This document shows positions 9,501 through 18,287 of a stretch of 54,860 nt of DNA, in pieces. Position 1 is the first letter of the stretch. Each line of letters starts with the position of its first letter. The stretch is taken from contig NZ_ABEA03000050.1 in NCBI RefSeq assembly GCF_000171235.2, positions 1 to 54,860 of the forward strand, given 5' to 3'. This DNA is from Geminisphaera colitermitum TAV2. Lineage in GTDB: Bacteria > Verrucomicrobiota > Verrucomicrobiia > Opitutales > Opitutaceae. The position numbers and the translations under genes were made by a program. The notes beneath the pieces were generated by a model that did no database searches, was not told the origin of the DNA, and saw only the letters and a program-made list of their open reading frames with translations.

Positions 9501-12500
9501 ACTGCTCAGGAAGGCCGCGCTGCCATCACCCGAACCATCGGGGTCTTGGATCGTAATAGTAGGTAATCCCGCAGCGCTGGCCAGCACGGTAATCGTCAGA
9601 TCCTTGGTTGTGCTGTTTCCATTATTAGGATCGGTTGCGATGACACGGAATACCACTTCGCCAGCAGTCGCATCGGCAGCGGTGGGCGGCCATGTTGTTG
9701 TATAAGTGCCGCTAACACCTGTCGGGGTGGGAACCAGCACGGCAACTTCAGTGCTATTCCTGAGAATCTTCGCAGCGACTGAGGGGCTCGACTGTGTCGC
9801 CGGATTTCCGGCAACGGCAGTGAAGATGAAATTGACGGGTATGCCGACAAAGACAGGGTCATCCGCCCGGCTATCATCAATACTGTGCGACGGCGTTATA
9901 ATGGTGACGTTCGGAACATCGGCCCCCTTGACTTTTATATCAACCTTATTGGAGACGATGGCGTTGCCCGTGGCATCGGTCACGATTGCCTGCAAGGCGT
10001 AGGCACCACCTGCGGATGGATTATAAGTAGTAGACCATTCGCCTGTCCATGTAGCGCCGTCACTTGATGACCATGATGCAATGCGATGCCCGTTGGAATA
10101 GATAACCGCCCTTGTGATCGTGCTCGTGCCTTCAGGATCGGTGGCCATGACCTTGATGGCGATGGGATCGCCGATTTCGCTCTCATCGGGAACCGAAGGC
10201 GAGGCGGCAAGCGTGACCGTGGGTTTTTGACTCGTGGGAACAATGACTTGAACAGACTTTATGTCCGAGATGGTCACGTTCCCATTGTTGTCGGTGACCA
10301 CGGCATAGATTTGCGAATACCCCGCAGTCATGGGAGCTGTCCACAAGGCACTTGCGCTGCCATCAGACACCACCTTGGCCGTGGGATTCTCCCCCTGAAT
10401 CTGATCGTCGGTAAGACCTGTGTAGGGTGTTCCTACTGTTTCAGTGATATTTGTCAGCCTCACCCCATCAGCAAAAATCTCAACGGAAACGATGTTCCCC
10501 TTGACGATATTGCCACTTTCTTCATTCAAGTCAGCGCCATCGAAAGCAGTCACTTCGATAAACTTGGAAGAGCCAAAGGGAGCTGCTGCGGTGTCAACCG
10601 TGATGGTCACGGTGGGCGCAGCCCCCTTCTCTGGAGTGACCGCCGTGCCAACCTTGCGGTCAACAAGATAGATGTCGCGTTTACCATTGGTATCCTGCGG
10701 CCACTGGTTGGATTTGCCGAAAAGAATACCTCCATTATTGTTGGCCAACGTAGTAAAAGCCACGTAGCGGCCATCCTGACTGATAGCGGTATTATGGCTG
10801 GCGGCGGTTGCTGTATCGTCTATTACCCAGCCAGTGGGTTCGCCGAATTTGTTTCGGGAAACAAGTTCATTGCCATCTGCCAGGAGGGCCGAGACCGTAG
10901 CCTCACCGCCCGACCCGATGGTGACGGACGGCATATGTGTATAACCACTGCCCGAATCAAGGAGGTCCACACGAATCACGCGACCATCTTGGACAATGGC
11001 AATCGCCTTCGCACCAGTTCCCCCTCCACCCGTAATTGTCACTTTCAAGGTGCCATCCAGTTCACCTTGGTCAGAAACGATGCCTGTATTGGAGGTAAGA
11101 CCAGTGAAACCTACAATGCCTGTATCACGAATATAAATATCGGCGGCGGCATTGGTATCCACATAACTTTCAGGATAGTAACTTCGGAGATAATCACCCG
11201 ATTCAAGTTCAATCACCTCGGCGTTAAAAGTCGCTCCACTCCCCCCCGTACCGCCAACCTGAACTGTCAGCACTCCGGGTGAGGAATCGCCAGTATCAAC
11301 ATTGTTTTGACTGCGAGGCAGCACATTTGCCGAGGTAAAATCCGCTATTCCATTTGTAACGGGAACCGTTGTGGTGACAATGATTGTGGGTCCCTTCAAG
11401 ATTGTAATCGGAATGGTTGCACCCGTGTAGCCCGAACCGGGCGTATCTAATGTAAGTTGGACATACTTTGTATAAGTTCTGGTATCCAAGACGTCCGTGA
11501 GTTCAAGAGGAAACACAACACCATCGGAACGGGTCACTGATGCAGGTTGCATGGAAACACCGCTCGCAGTGGTTCTAAAACCCACATAACGAGCGTTGCC
11601 ATTGATGATCGGCTCAATCGCGTCGTCAGGCGAAAAAAAGCCTCCATTGGTTTGGGAGACCAAACTCAATGTCATATTGTTTACTCTGTCTCTATTGGCG
11701 TTTTCTCCGTCAAACCAACGATTAACCAACCACACTTGAGCTGTATTTAAAAAATTTGGGAGACCACTAGGCGAGCGGAGATAGTTTCCTCCACTGGCAC
11801 TGAAGCGGGCACGTGTGCCAAAGGCGACATACCGCCCATCTTTGCTAATGACCGGATTAAAAGATTCGCGGTCCAATTCAAAAAAAGAACCGGCTGTAGT
11901 ATCACTATCACGTCCCAATGATATCCACTGTGTTTTTCCAATGGGGCCATCGCTTGCGTGTATTTCTTTTACGACAATTTCAGTTGTGTTTAATGTCTTG
12001 GTAACACCTGAGCTTGTCGGAGATACGGGTAAATTCCCCCCCAATGTTCTGAAAACAATCCACCTGGCATCCGCACTGACACTGGCTTGACTGCTCATGC
12101 TGCTTCCATATACCCCACCTTCGGAAACACTGACGGGAGCAATCCACTCAAAATTCATTTCCTCGGACAAACGCACGGCATAAATATCGCGAACGCCATT
12201 GGTGTCGGCCTGTTTGATGGAAACATTAGTATCATCAACACGAACAAAATTGCTGGCATCGCTCTCAAAAGTGACCATGTAATATCCATTGCCCTCAGCA
12301 TCCGTTGCTCGATCACTGATCGAAGGGACAAAGCTGCCATAATTGCCTTGAGAATCCAACGAGGTAACCGGGAAGATCTTGTTTGGAATAGAAATGCGTT
12401 TTATGGCTCCCGTTCTCACTCCATAGACAAAAATGTCATTTTGATTATTCAGATCATAATCGACAAGGTTGGTCGCGGCGGATTGGAAAACGACATAACG

Positions 12501-13328
12501 TCCATCGGGAGAGATTTGCGGATTGCGGCTTTCTTGGGTGCCCGCGCGATTGGCCCGCTGGGAAATCAAGATAGTTTTGTTTAGGAGTAAATCGCGAAGG
12601 TAAACTTGCATGATGCGGCGTCCGCTACTGTCGGTGGGGAGGGTAATGGTATTGTCATCCACAAGACCAAACGCCTCTGAATGGAAGACGACATAACGCC
12701 CGTCATTGCTGATGGAAGGGTTTTCGGAGTATTCATCCACCGTGCCGACGGTGGTGCCGAGTCTGCTAGTGACTAGTCCGACAGTCGGCGAATCCACTGA
12801 ACGAATATTGACCCGCGCACTATTAGCCGAAATGGTATTGAGCTTGGTTGTGTCGAGCGGACCTACCGCCTCGGAAATAAGATAATAGTTTCCGGTAAAA
12901 TTGCGCGGAAGCACCACCGTTATGGTTCTTGTGTGCTCAAAATTTCGCGTGACCTCTTCCGTGCCAGTAAAATCAAAGAAAGTGAGTTTGAAATTATCCT
13001 GATTTCCCGGATTACCGTCCGTGGTAAGATAAACGGTAACGCGGACAGGGTGTCTTGGCTCAGGTGGCGACCATTCGGTGCCGGGAGTTGTGCGTCCATA
13101 GGTGACGTTGAGGGTAATAGGGTCGCCCGGCAGGAGATCGACATGCTGGTCCCCGACCAGTTGAACGTTACTGGTAACCGTGGTTGCTGCCTGAAGATTT
13201 GAGGCAGTAAACGCACTGACTACTGATAGTAGAAAAGCAGTTAACAGCAATCGTGGGTTGAGGCAAAAACGCAGGAAAACTGATATGTATTCCATGATGA
13301 TATTTAGGGATGCTTTTCTATTTTTCAT
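6552..13328 (-). CDS. Giant secreted multidomain protein (beta-propeller-like, Ig-like and DUF4214-like regions)
   Basis: 2258 residues. The N terminus has a signal peptide ending near SNLQA (about residue 48). Around residues 200-560 and 780-900 there are at least six WD40/PD40-like strands of the type SxDGRYVVFxS, usual in TolB-like propellers. About 960-1480 holds repeated Ig-like or cadherin-like units (PTVTLAASPSV; DPEGTSTITRAVIYSNG). Near 1500 is a helical part with YKIYGRSPTADKIDALRG, like DUF4214. Then come an Ig domain (QPKSQTVQTGASEQFTLTV), two putative-Ig repeats (GLPKGLKIDKNTGQVYGTV; KLPKGLKLNKSTGEITGTI) and a C-terminal beta-rich domain. No PEP-CTERM tail or membrane anchor is seen at the end. 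An adhesin or carbohydrate-related surface role is inference. The gene is clearly more AT-rich than its neighbours, which suggests transfer. Confidence 0.85.
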   Translation of the reverse strand: MKNRKASLNIIMEYISVFLRFCLNPRLLLTAFLLSVVSAFTASNLQAATTVTSNVQLVGDQHVDLLPGDPITLNVTYGRTTPGTEWSPPEPRHPVRVTVYLTTDGNPGNQDNFKLTFFDFTGTEEVTRNFEHTRTITVVLPRNFTGNYYLISEAVGPLDTTKLNTISANSARVNIRSVDSPTVGLVTSRLGTTVGTVDEYSENPSISNDGRYVVFHSEAFGLVDDNTITLPTDSSGRRIMQVYLRDLLLNKTILISQRANRAGTQESRNPQISPDGRYVVFQSAATNLVDYDLNNQNDIFVYGVRTGAIKRISIPNKIFPVTSLDSQGNYGSFVPSISDRATDAEGNGYYMVTFESDASNFVRVDDTNVSIKQADTNGVRDIYAVRLSEEMNFEWIAPVSVSEGGVYGSSMSSQASVSADARWIVFRTLGGNLPVSPTSSGVTKTLNTTEIVVKEIHASDGPIGKTQWISLGRDSDTTAGSFFELDRESFNPVISKDGRYVAFGTRARFSASGGNYLRSPSGLPNFLNTAQVWLVNRWFDGENANRDRVNNMTLSLVSQTNGGFFSPDDAIEPIINGNARYVGFRTTASGVSMQPASVTRSDGVVFPLELTDVLDTRTYTKYVQLTLDTPGSGYTGATIPITILKGPTIIVTTTVPVTNGIADFTSANVLPRSQNNVDTGDSSPGVLTVQVGGTGGSGATFNAEVIELESGDYLRSYYPESYVDTNAAADIYIRDTGIVGFTGLTSNTGIVSDQGELDGTLKVTITGGGGTGAKAIAIVQDGRVIRVDLLDSGSGYTHMPSVTIGSGGEATVSALLADGNELVSRNKFGEPTGWVIDDTATAASHNTAISQDGRYVAFTTLANNNGGILFGKSNQWPQDTNGKRDIYLVDRKVGTAVTPEKGAAPTVTITVDTAAAPFGSSKFIEVTAFDGADLNEESGNIVKGNIVSVEIFADGVRLTNITETVGTPYTGLTDDQIQGENPTAKVVSDGSASALWTAPMTAGYSQIYAVVTDNNGNVTISDIKSVQVIVPTSQKPTVTLAASPSVPDESEIGDPIAIKVMATDPEGTSTITRAVIYSNGHRIASWSSSDGATWTGEWSTTYNPSAGGAYALQAIVTDATGNAIVSNKVDIKVKGADVPNVTIITPSHSIDDSRADDPVFVGIPVNFIFTAVAGNPATQSSPSVAAKILRNSTEVAVLVPTPTGVSGTYTTTWPPTAADATAGEVVFRVIATDPNNGNSTTKDLTITVLASAAGLPTITIQDPDGSGDGSAAFLSSDTSVIIRATATAVAPATITNVVFDFDGQILPGATRNGDVWSVELNPSQYSAGTYSLKATAIDSQGARKSDTLSVTISDPLPQIVIKSPATSPYSMNRGETLELLIEASTPSTLLRIVSVTISIGDTTLGNATYVSGKTYRYSAIPSEPGIYTFTATAVDSNGKQAKASIKVQVHEPIVPPIVGTINDIFYKIYGRSPTADKIDALRGQLGDNATEAEIAAALLTAGGYTSSGAWPSIVIPAYLAVMGHYPNYEDYIYGIRLVTGVVSYPSYVGGMLFEPITGEYTTADYATYIKYLLMSSAYAAQYPGSFVPDIGYSDFDTSDPVVLAKNKAIWSTHVTEFALRTYVNVQGSKPKRQSEIDSLVSTWFEPIIGYDSLSGTITQNLHYTKHATAVQEWLTNSKDIQSELFYRAQVATTILALTGEQPTIAEVNKYVTVAKDSKRGLVTVANYYAEDASNRPASESKLKIVTQPKSQTVQTGASEQFTLTVAVSGAGVIEPIYQWYKGDNALVDVSGRIQGSNTSTLTISNVTGSDAAKYKVVVRNTQNAVTSKVATIQVAPPAPQLAVASLTLDLGESVLFTIANSSAMAGDITYYAKGLPKGLKIDKNTGQVYGTVTAKSNAYKVEYWSKIGKISSNKVEQVIIINPPLPPGMVSGSFSSTLGTGIFTGSIKNTDPAASGLTYEAQKLPKGLKLNKSTGEITGTITAKPGTYTIKVRSKVGSNVSAWYELTFVVEKFPVAGSYVVNFGGAGQLTLTIADNGSYTGKLTYNGTNKTYSMRGYFTLSADQTKATLSTGINNTALSLSVAIPTPSGSGTATATLTDGNGSPVSGTVTTLSLGGGVTYTEDQIVQISSTANASKHYVTIEEVDAPFYFFDNTDMLVEGSATITISKKNVLSFKGTGADGSKITASTTGSGDVGGVRTYLIYTNPYKTPGGYFTGELNLTNGRFDAPFSDILWNKPAKPSDKLYPSGFGPLDVTIQE

Positions 13329-13396
13329 ATAAAGGGAGAGGAGGGGACGGTTTTTCGATGAGAAAGATTTAAGGTAGGGAAATGGGATTTGGGATT

Positions 13397-13960
13397 TTAG
13401 AAGACACCATTTTCATTTTCGGGTTTTCGTTTAATGGTGTGTTTAAGTTTCATCACTGCGAAATTGATTTCAAAACTGGTTTCGGTGTCCGTGGTTTTCA
13501 TTCCCTCGCCAAGAATATCCGTCATCATTTCGCCGCTTTTTTCCATCAGCGACTGCTGTTTCGATTTTTCCTTGGTTTGGGATAATTCGGCAAGAGCGCG
13601 GGAAAGTTCGCGGATTTTGGTGAACGTCTCAATGATCGCAATCGCGGTTTGCGTGGCCTGCGGACTCTTGAGAATGGTCGAAAGCATGTACAGTCCGCGT
13701 TCTGTAAATGCCTTTGTTGTTGCGGAGGAATGTCTTATGCCGAACCGGTCAAAATTTTTGACTAGTTTACGCCGTTCATCATGACCAAGCTCAATAATAT
13801 ATCCCTTGGGGAATTTGTCAGGGTTGTTTCGGACCGCTTGATTTACATGTTTTGTTTCAACTCCATACAAGGCAGCGACATCAAAATCCAGCAGCGCAGG
13901 ATGCCCTCGAACAGAGATGAGCTTCTCCTCCACTTGGCTTAATTTGACGATTTCGTTCAT
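13397..13960 (-). CDS. ORF6N-domain protein, phage-type putative DNA-binding protein
   Basis: 187 residues. Residues 1-95 follow the ORF6N pattern found in phage antirepressor-like proteins: an opening VEEKLISVRGHPALLDFDVAALYGV, then KHVNQAVRNNPDKFP and a closing FTERGLYMLSTIL. The rest is helical (TAIAIIETFTKIRELSRALAEL), then a Lys-rich tail. Family members usually occur in prophages or islands; here there is no other phage gene. A degenerate relative follows at 13987-14268. The codons for VKNFD form a perfect palindrome, GTCAAAAATTTTGAC (13749-13763). Binding target and role are unknown. Confidence 0.85.
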   Translation of the reverse strand: MNEIVKLSQVEEKLISVRGHPALLDFDVAALYGVETKHVNQAVRNNPDKFPKGYIIELGHDERRKLVKNFDRFGIRHSSATTKAFTERGLYMLSTILKSPQATQTAIAIIETFTKIRELSRALAELSQTKEKSKQQSLMEKSGEMMTDILGEGMKTTDTETSFEINFAVMKLKHTIKRKPENENGVF

Positions 13961-13986
13961 GATGGATACGTCAGGTTTTTAGACTG

Positions 13987-14268
13987 CTAGTTCTTCCCAC
14001 CCCAACTTGAAGTCAAAATTTTTGACTTCAAGTTCAGTTGGCTACCATTTGTAGTCAACTGGTCGGAGAGGGAGATCGCTTTCACCATTTTGTTGACCTC
14101 AACAAAATGCTCGTGAACCGCCTTCCAGATATTTTCGCAAGCGATCAAGCCCAACGCGGTAAATGCCCTAGTCACTGCTGAGAAATGCGTTACATCGAAC
14201 CGGTCGAAATTTTCGACCACCTCGTGTTTTTCATCCGCGACTTGTGAAATTCTGATGGTGGAGTCCAT
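13987..14268 (-). pseudogene. Degenerate ORF6N-type gene assembled from pieces of two ORF6N subfamilies
   Basis: 93 residues with an intact frame. After a short opening (STIRISQVADE) it jumps to HEVVENFDRFDVTHFSAVTRAFTALGL, matching residues about 58-90 of the neighbour at 13397, so the first part of the ORF6N domain is deleted. It ends in LNLKSKILTSSWGGKN, which resembles a segment normally in the middle of the other main ORF6N type (NLRSQ-x-VTSSWGG). The coding sequence contains four strong palindromes (see 14004-14217). It is either a decayed remnant or a small protein kept for its DNA sequence; I cannot tell which. Confidence 0.6.
14004..14217. repeat. Cluster of four palindromes within the small ORF6N gene
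   Basis: 14004-14034: perfect 15-base arms AACTTGAAGTCAAAA / TTTTGACTTCAAGTT around one base. 14035-14061: 11-base arms CAGTTGGCTAC / GTAGTCAACTG with one mismatch. 14087-14108: perfect 10-base arms ATTTTGTTGA / TCAACAAAAT. 14201-14217: perfect 8-base arms GGTCGAAA / TTTCGACC. The centre of the first (GTCAAAAATTTTGAC on the minus strand) is identical to 13749-13763 in the neighbouring ORF6N gene. Confidence 0.9.
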
Positions 14269-14325
14269 GTGGCTAGGGGCTAATGACTAGAGCATTTTCA
14301 GTTGAGTTGTGTCCGTTGTCTTAGC

Positions 14326-14429
14326 GGTAGGGAGGCCTCTCCGAGGCCTCCGTTGTGCGTGGTGAGAGAATGCGAAATTCATAGGTAGTTGGAGCGTGGT
14401 TTCGGAGGCCTCGGAGAGGCCTCCCTACC
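14326..14429. repeat. Palindromic repeat family B, copy 1
   Basis: Arms GGTAGGGAGGCCTCTCCGAG and CTCGGAGAGGCCTCCCTACC are perfect inverted copies, each also a hairpin (GAGGCCTC). The centre GAGAATGCGAAATTCATAGG is identical in copy 2 (45180-45404). The element ends about 60 bases before the secretin stop codon. Confidence 0.9.
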
Positions 14430-14493
14430 AAGTATAAAATGGCTACAATTTAAATGAAACGGCTCTAGATGCTAGTGACTAGTGACTAGAAAC

Positions 14494-17280
14494 TTACTTT
14501 GCGCGGATGCGAGGTTCAGGACCAGCTGGAGTGACCAGCGTGGGGTTCTGGAACATGGAGTTGGGTTGAACACCTTGCAGCGGTTGCTTCTTGGGAGAGC
14601 CGCCGGGGCTGACCAAGTTGGCCGTCACGAAGACGAGGAGGTTGCGCTTTTGCGAGGATTCGCCCTTCGACTTGAAGAGGCGTCCAAGGAAAGGAATGTC
14701 ACCGAGTATCGGAACCTTATCGTTGACCCGCTTCACTTCCTCACGAGTCAGACCACCCATGACCAGCGTAGCGCCGTCCCAGACGGTTACCTTGGTGGTG
14801 ACTTCGCGGGTGGAGAAAATCGGTTGATAATAGCCAGAGGGTAGCGTGACAGTGGTATTGCCGGAAATGGCGACGCTGGAACCTCCGTATTCGATAAATC
14901 CTTCGAACTCGGTTACCTTGGGATTGAGATCAAGGGTGATCGAATAGTTGTCGTCTTCAACGGTGGGCGTGACGCGGAGTTCAACACCGACGTTGCGAGT
15001 GACAAATTCCTCAGGCGTGCCAGGAGTGATTGTCACACCAGCCGCACCGCCTCCATTGCCGCTGGAGGTACCGACTTCAGATTCAGTTTCGCCGTAGCTC
15101 TGTGGATAGCGAAGTTCTTGGGCGACTACCATGAAGGCGGGATTGCCGGAGAGGACGGTAACTTTGGGGGCACTCAGGAGGTCGGAGCCTTGTTTTTGAG
15201 CGATGGCGCGAATTTGGGCGGCGACATCGAAATTACCCATCACACCGGTGATTGAGGCGATGTTGCCAACCGCGCTGCCTGTATCAGCCGTGCCGGGAGT
15301 AGCAGGTGGTGAAAGAGGAACGTCAACCGTGCCAAACGGGGTAACGATCTGGCCCCCGCCACCGCTTGCCCCCGTCACGCCGAAGGCACCACTCAGAGAG
15401 CGAACCACGGTTCCGGTGCCAGCGTTGAACTTACCACTGAAGCTGTTGACCATCCATGAGATGCCAAGCTCATCAAGCGAGCCTTCTTGAACGTCCATGA
15501 ACTTGGCTTCGATCTCGACTTGGCGAACGTCGTTGTAACGGGCGAGGATGTTGCGGACGCGCTCCAGATTGGCGGTCGTCTGGGTCACGTAAATCGCTGT
15601 GCCATCATAGGCGAGGGAGGCACCTTGGGTACCTTCGAAATTGACACCAGCGCTTTGCAAAAAGCGTTTGATGCCCTCGGCTTCGCCACCGGAACTGCCA
15701 CCGCCGCCACCACCACCGCCGCCAGCGGCGAAGGGATCGGCACTGGCCGCCGCCGGAGTGGAGGCGCTGGAAGAGCCTACACCCGTCATGCGAAGAAGGG
15801 CCGCTTTGCTAATTGAGAAAACTTCCATTTCCAACATGAGGGTGCTGCTGCCACCCGGTCTGATGGTAACAACGTCGGTCACTTCATACCGATAGCCGAC
15901 TGATTCCACCACAAGGTCGAGCACGCGCCGAAGGGGCATGCCACGGACACTGATGTTTACGGGCGGGTTTGTGTTGGATTGATCGAGAAGAACGATGTTA
16001 ATGCGAGGGCTCGCCGCACTGATGGGAGTCTTGTCCTCTTCCTCGGCAAGGGCACTCAGCGTGCTGACGACTTGGGACAGTGGCATGTTGCGCAGGTCAA
16101 CACTAGGCATGATTACTCGATCGAGTTTTTCACGCAGAACATTGAGGCTTGGAGTGGAGGGACCATCACCGAGCGGGCGTTCCTGATATACACCGGGACG
16201 CTGCCAAGCGTTGGCAATTTCTTCCAAGGCTTGGGCATTGGTCTTTTCGCGATTCTGACGTCCGGCTTGGGCTTTTTCCTGAGCGATGCGTTTGAGGAAA
16301 TATTTAGCGGTAGGATCAGACGAGGAAAGGGTTTCCACGTGGCGGAAGGTATCCAGCGCACCTTCGACATCGCCTGCCAGATATTGGGCACGACCTTTGA
16401 CGACGAGCTTCTGGAGATCCCTTTGCTCGGCGACAAACTGAGGGCTGACTTTCTCGATCGGGAAATTTTCCGGATCGGCTTCAGCGCTGGCAATTTTGGA
16501 AGCCTGTTTGGCCTGCTTTTTGCGCGCCTCGGCACTGGCAAGCGAAGCATTGGCGTAGGCTTCGAGGGCGGCACGAGAGCCATCAAGATCGCCTTGTTTG
16601 AGAAGATACTGGGATTTTTCCAGATAGAAGGTGCCTTTTTCTTTTTCCAACTGATCCACCGTGCTGGCGGTCAGGGTATTGTAAGGGAGGGTTTGGATGG
16701 TTTCGTTGATGGTATTGATCGCGTCGTCATAATCCCTGCCTTTGGCTTGGGCGCGGGCGAGTTTGCGCTGGGCGTCTGTACTTTTAACGAGTTCCTGAAT
16801 CCGGGTTTCCTCGGCAAGGGCGAGTTCCGATGCGGGATCAAGCGGGGCGGCGGGAACTGCGGCGGCGACGGCAGCGGCAGCGGCGGGCGGGAGGACGAGT
16901 TCGCCTTGGGCATTCTTTTTGGGCGGGTAACTGACCTCGGCGATGGCCGGGACAGGGGCTGAGGCCGTGGCGGGGGCTTTCGCGGTGGGAGCAGTGCCCG
17001 AAGCAGGGGTGCCACCTTGAGAAAGGGAAGCGTTTACGTTCGCGAGCAGGCGCTGGACGGTGACGTCATCAGGCGCGAGTTTGCGAAGTTGCTCAAGATT
17101 CGTCTTGGCTGCCGCGAGGTCCCCGTTGTCACGGGCTCTCAGGGCATCAGCCATCAGCTTGATCTTGGTCTCGGTCTGGCTCTGCTGCTGCGCCGAGAGG
17201 TTGGAGGGAAGCGTCATCGCGAGCAGCGCGGAGGCGGCTAGTGCGGCGAGGAACGACTTGGGGAGGCGGATGGATTTCAT
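14494..17280 (-). CDS. Secretin (GspD/PilQ type; Amuc_1098-like)
   Basis: 928-residue outer-membrane channel subunit. A signal peptide (to about SNLSAQQ, residue 31) is followed by a TPR-like helical region with Ala/Pro-rich linkers (about 35-370), a secretin N-domain (LREKLDRVIMPSVDLRNMPL ... RVLDLVVESVGYRYEV, about 380-480), a Gly-rich spacer and the secretin C-terminal domain (VEIEAKFMDVQEGSLDELGI; MGGLTREEVKRVNDKVPILG; DIPFLGRLFKSK) ending near residue 890. It is the last of five co-directed genes (21800 to 14494) in the order known for Akkermansia Amuc_1102 to Amuc_1098. Long TPR-bearing N termini are unusual in PilQ of other phyla. Which substrate or fibre passes through is unknown. Confidence 0.9.
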   Translation of the reverse strand: MKSIRLPKSFLAALAASALLAMTLPSNLSAQQQSQTETKIKLMADALRARDNGDLAAAKTNLEQLRKLAPDDVTVQRLLANVNASLSQGGTPASGTAPTAKAPATASAPVPAIAEVSYPPKKNAQGELVLPPAAAAAVAAAVPAAPLDPASELALAEETRIQELVKSTDAQRKLARAQAKGRDYDDAINTINETIQTLPYNTLTASTVDQLEKEKGTFYLEKSQYLLKQGDLDGSRAALEAYANASLASAEARKKQAKQASKIASAEADPENFPIEKVSPQFVAEQRDLQKLVVKGRAQYLAGDVEGALDTFRHVETLSSSDPTAKYFLKRIAQEKAQAGRQNREKTNAQALEEIANAWQRPGVYQERPLGDGPSTPSLNVLREKLDRVIMPSVDLRNMPLSQVVSTLSALAEEEDKTPISAASPRINIVLLDQSNTNPPVNISVRGMPLRRVLDLVVESVGYRYEVTDVVTIRPGGSSTLMLEMEVFSISKAALLRMTGVGSSSASTPAAASADPFAAGGGGGGGGGSSGGEAEGIKRFLQSAGVNFEGTQGASLAYDGTAIYVTQTTANLERVRNILARYNDVRQVEIEAKFMDVQEGSLDELGISWMVNSFSGKFNAGTGTVVRSLSGAFGVTGASGGGGQIVTPFGTVDVPLSPPATPGTADTGSAVGNIASITGVMGNFDVAAQIRAIAQKQGSDLLSAPKVTVLSGNPAFMVVAQELRYPQSYGETESEVGTSSGNGGGAAGVTITPGTPEEFVTRNVGVELRVTPTVEDDNYSITLDLNPKVTEFEGFIEYGGSSVAISGNTTVTLPSGYYQPIFSTREVTTKVTVWDGATLVMGGLTREEVKRVNDKVPILGDIPFLGRLFKSKGESSQKRNLLVFVTANLVSPGGSPKKQPLQGVQPNSMFQNPTLVTPAGPEPRIRAK

Positions 17281-17355
17281 CTAGGGGATTCGGGAAAAAA
17301 GGAGGGATTAGAGTGATTGTGGTTCGAAAAACGACTCAAAAAACGGTGGTGATGG

Positions 17356-18285
17356 TTAAAAACCAGGAAATGCGCTGCCGCCTGCGGGTGGCGGAGTAAT
17401 GGTTTTACCAGGCGCACCGGCTGGTGAGTCGGCGTTGTCAGATTCGGATGTGGTTGATGGTTTGTGGATTTCGAGAACTTTGGTTTCAGGTTTAGCCTCT
17501 TCACCGGCTTTTTGTTTGGTGACCGTGGCTTTGGCCGGCTGGTCGGTGAGAATGTCCACTTTGTAAGTGATCTCCCCGTCTTTGAAGGATTCTCCGGCCT
17601 TGGCTTTGTATTCTTTGCCGCTGGCGGCGGCGCGGAAGGTGGCGGTGGACTGGGCTTGTTTGGCGCGCACGGCGCTGTTGATTTCGGTCTCTTCGCCGGT
17701 CTTGGTGTCGCGGACGGTGGCAATGGCGGCGGTGACGATCATGGGGGTGCCACCCTCACCGGCAGCGATGCGTTGTTTGCCGACGGTGAACTTGATGATT
17801 TCGAGGTCTAGCTCGGGGATTTTTTTGCCTGCGGTCCCAATGATGGTGCCTTGGGTGAGGACGTTTTGGAAAAAGCCCTTGGCAGTGTCGCCCGAGCCGG
17901 AATAACCGGTGAGTTGAAGACGGAAATCATCCCGCTCAACGGCCAGCAGGTCCAAACCGAAGGGATCCACTTTTATCTCTTCCTTGCCGCGAGGCGGCGT
18001 GACGGTGAAGGCCTTGGTGCCGACATCGTAAAAAATCACCGGCGGCGTGAAAACATCGAAGAGCCATTCCTTGCCCCGGGCCAGAGGCTGGGCCTCGGGC
18101 CAGCGTTTGGTCTCGATGTCGAGGGTGTCGATTTTTTCGGGTTCGTAGGGTTTGCCGCTGGTGGGAGCGTTGACCACGGCCGCATCGCCGAGGTCGGTTT
18201 CTTGAAACCAAGCCCAGGCACAGGAGCCAAGGAAGAGCAACCCGGCGGCCCCCAACAGGACTTTATCAGTGGTGGTGGCAGACAT
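17356..18285 (-). CDS. Inner-membrane-anchored protein of the pilMNOPQ-like locus (Amuc_1099-like, PilP position)
   Basis: 309 residues. One N-terminal membrane segment (VLLGAAGLLFLGSCAWAWF, about residues 9-27), then a periplasmic part of about 280 residues, mainly beta, ending in a Pro/Gly-rich tail (PPAGGSAFPGF). Two similar modules are suggested (FFQNVLTQGTIIG ... VTAAIATVRDTKTGEE; SGKEYKAKAGESFKDGEITYK). It lies two bases after the PilO-like gene and 75 bases before the secretin gene, the place PilP holds in pilMNOPQ operons. Its role as link between inner-membrane proteins and secretin is inferred from position; there is no lipobox and no PilP motif that I can recognise. Confidence 0.75.
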   Translation of the reverse strand: MSATTTDKVLLGAAGLLFLGSCAWAWFQETDLGDAAVVNAPTSGKPYEPEKIDTLDIETKRWPEAQPLARGKEWLFDVFTPPVIFYDVGTKAFTVTPPRGKEEIKVDPFGLDLLAVERDDFRLQLTGYSGSGDTAKGFFQNVLTQGTIIGTAGKKIPELDLEIIKFTVGKQRIAAGEGGTPMIVTAAIATVRDTKTGEETEINSAVRAKQAQSTATFRAAASGKEYKAKAGESFKDGEITYKVDILTDQPAKATVTKQKAGEEAKPETKVLEIHKPSTTSESDNADSPAGAPGKTITPPPAGGSAFPGF

Positions 18286-18287
18286 GT

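Noticed and set aside
10086-11282. 398-residue plus-strand frame inside the giant secreted-protein gene
   Set aside because: No recognisable motif; the minus-strand gene has clear repeats and a signal peptide.
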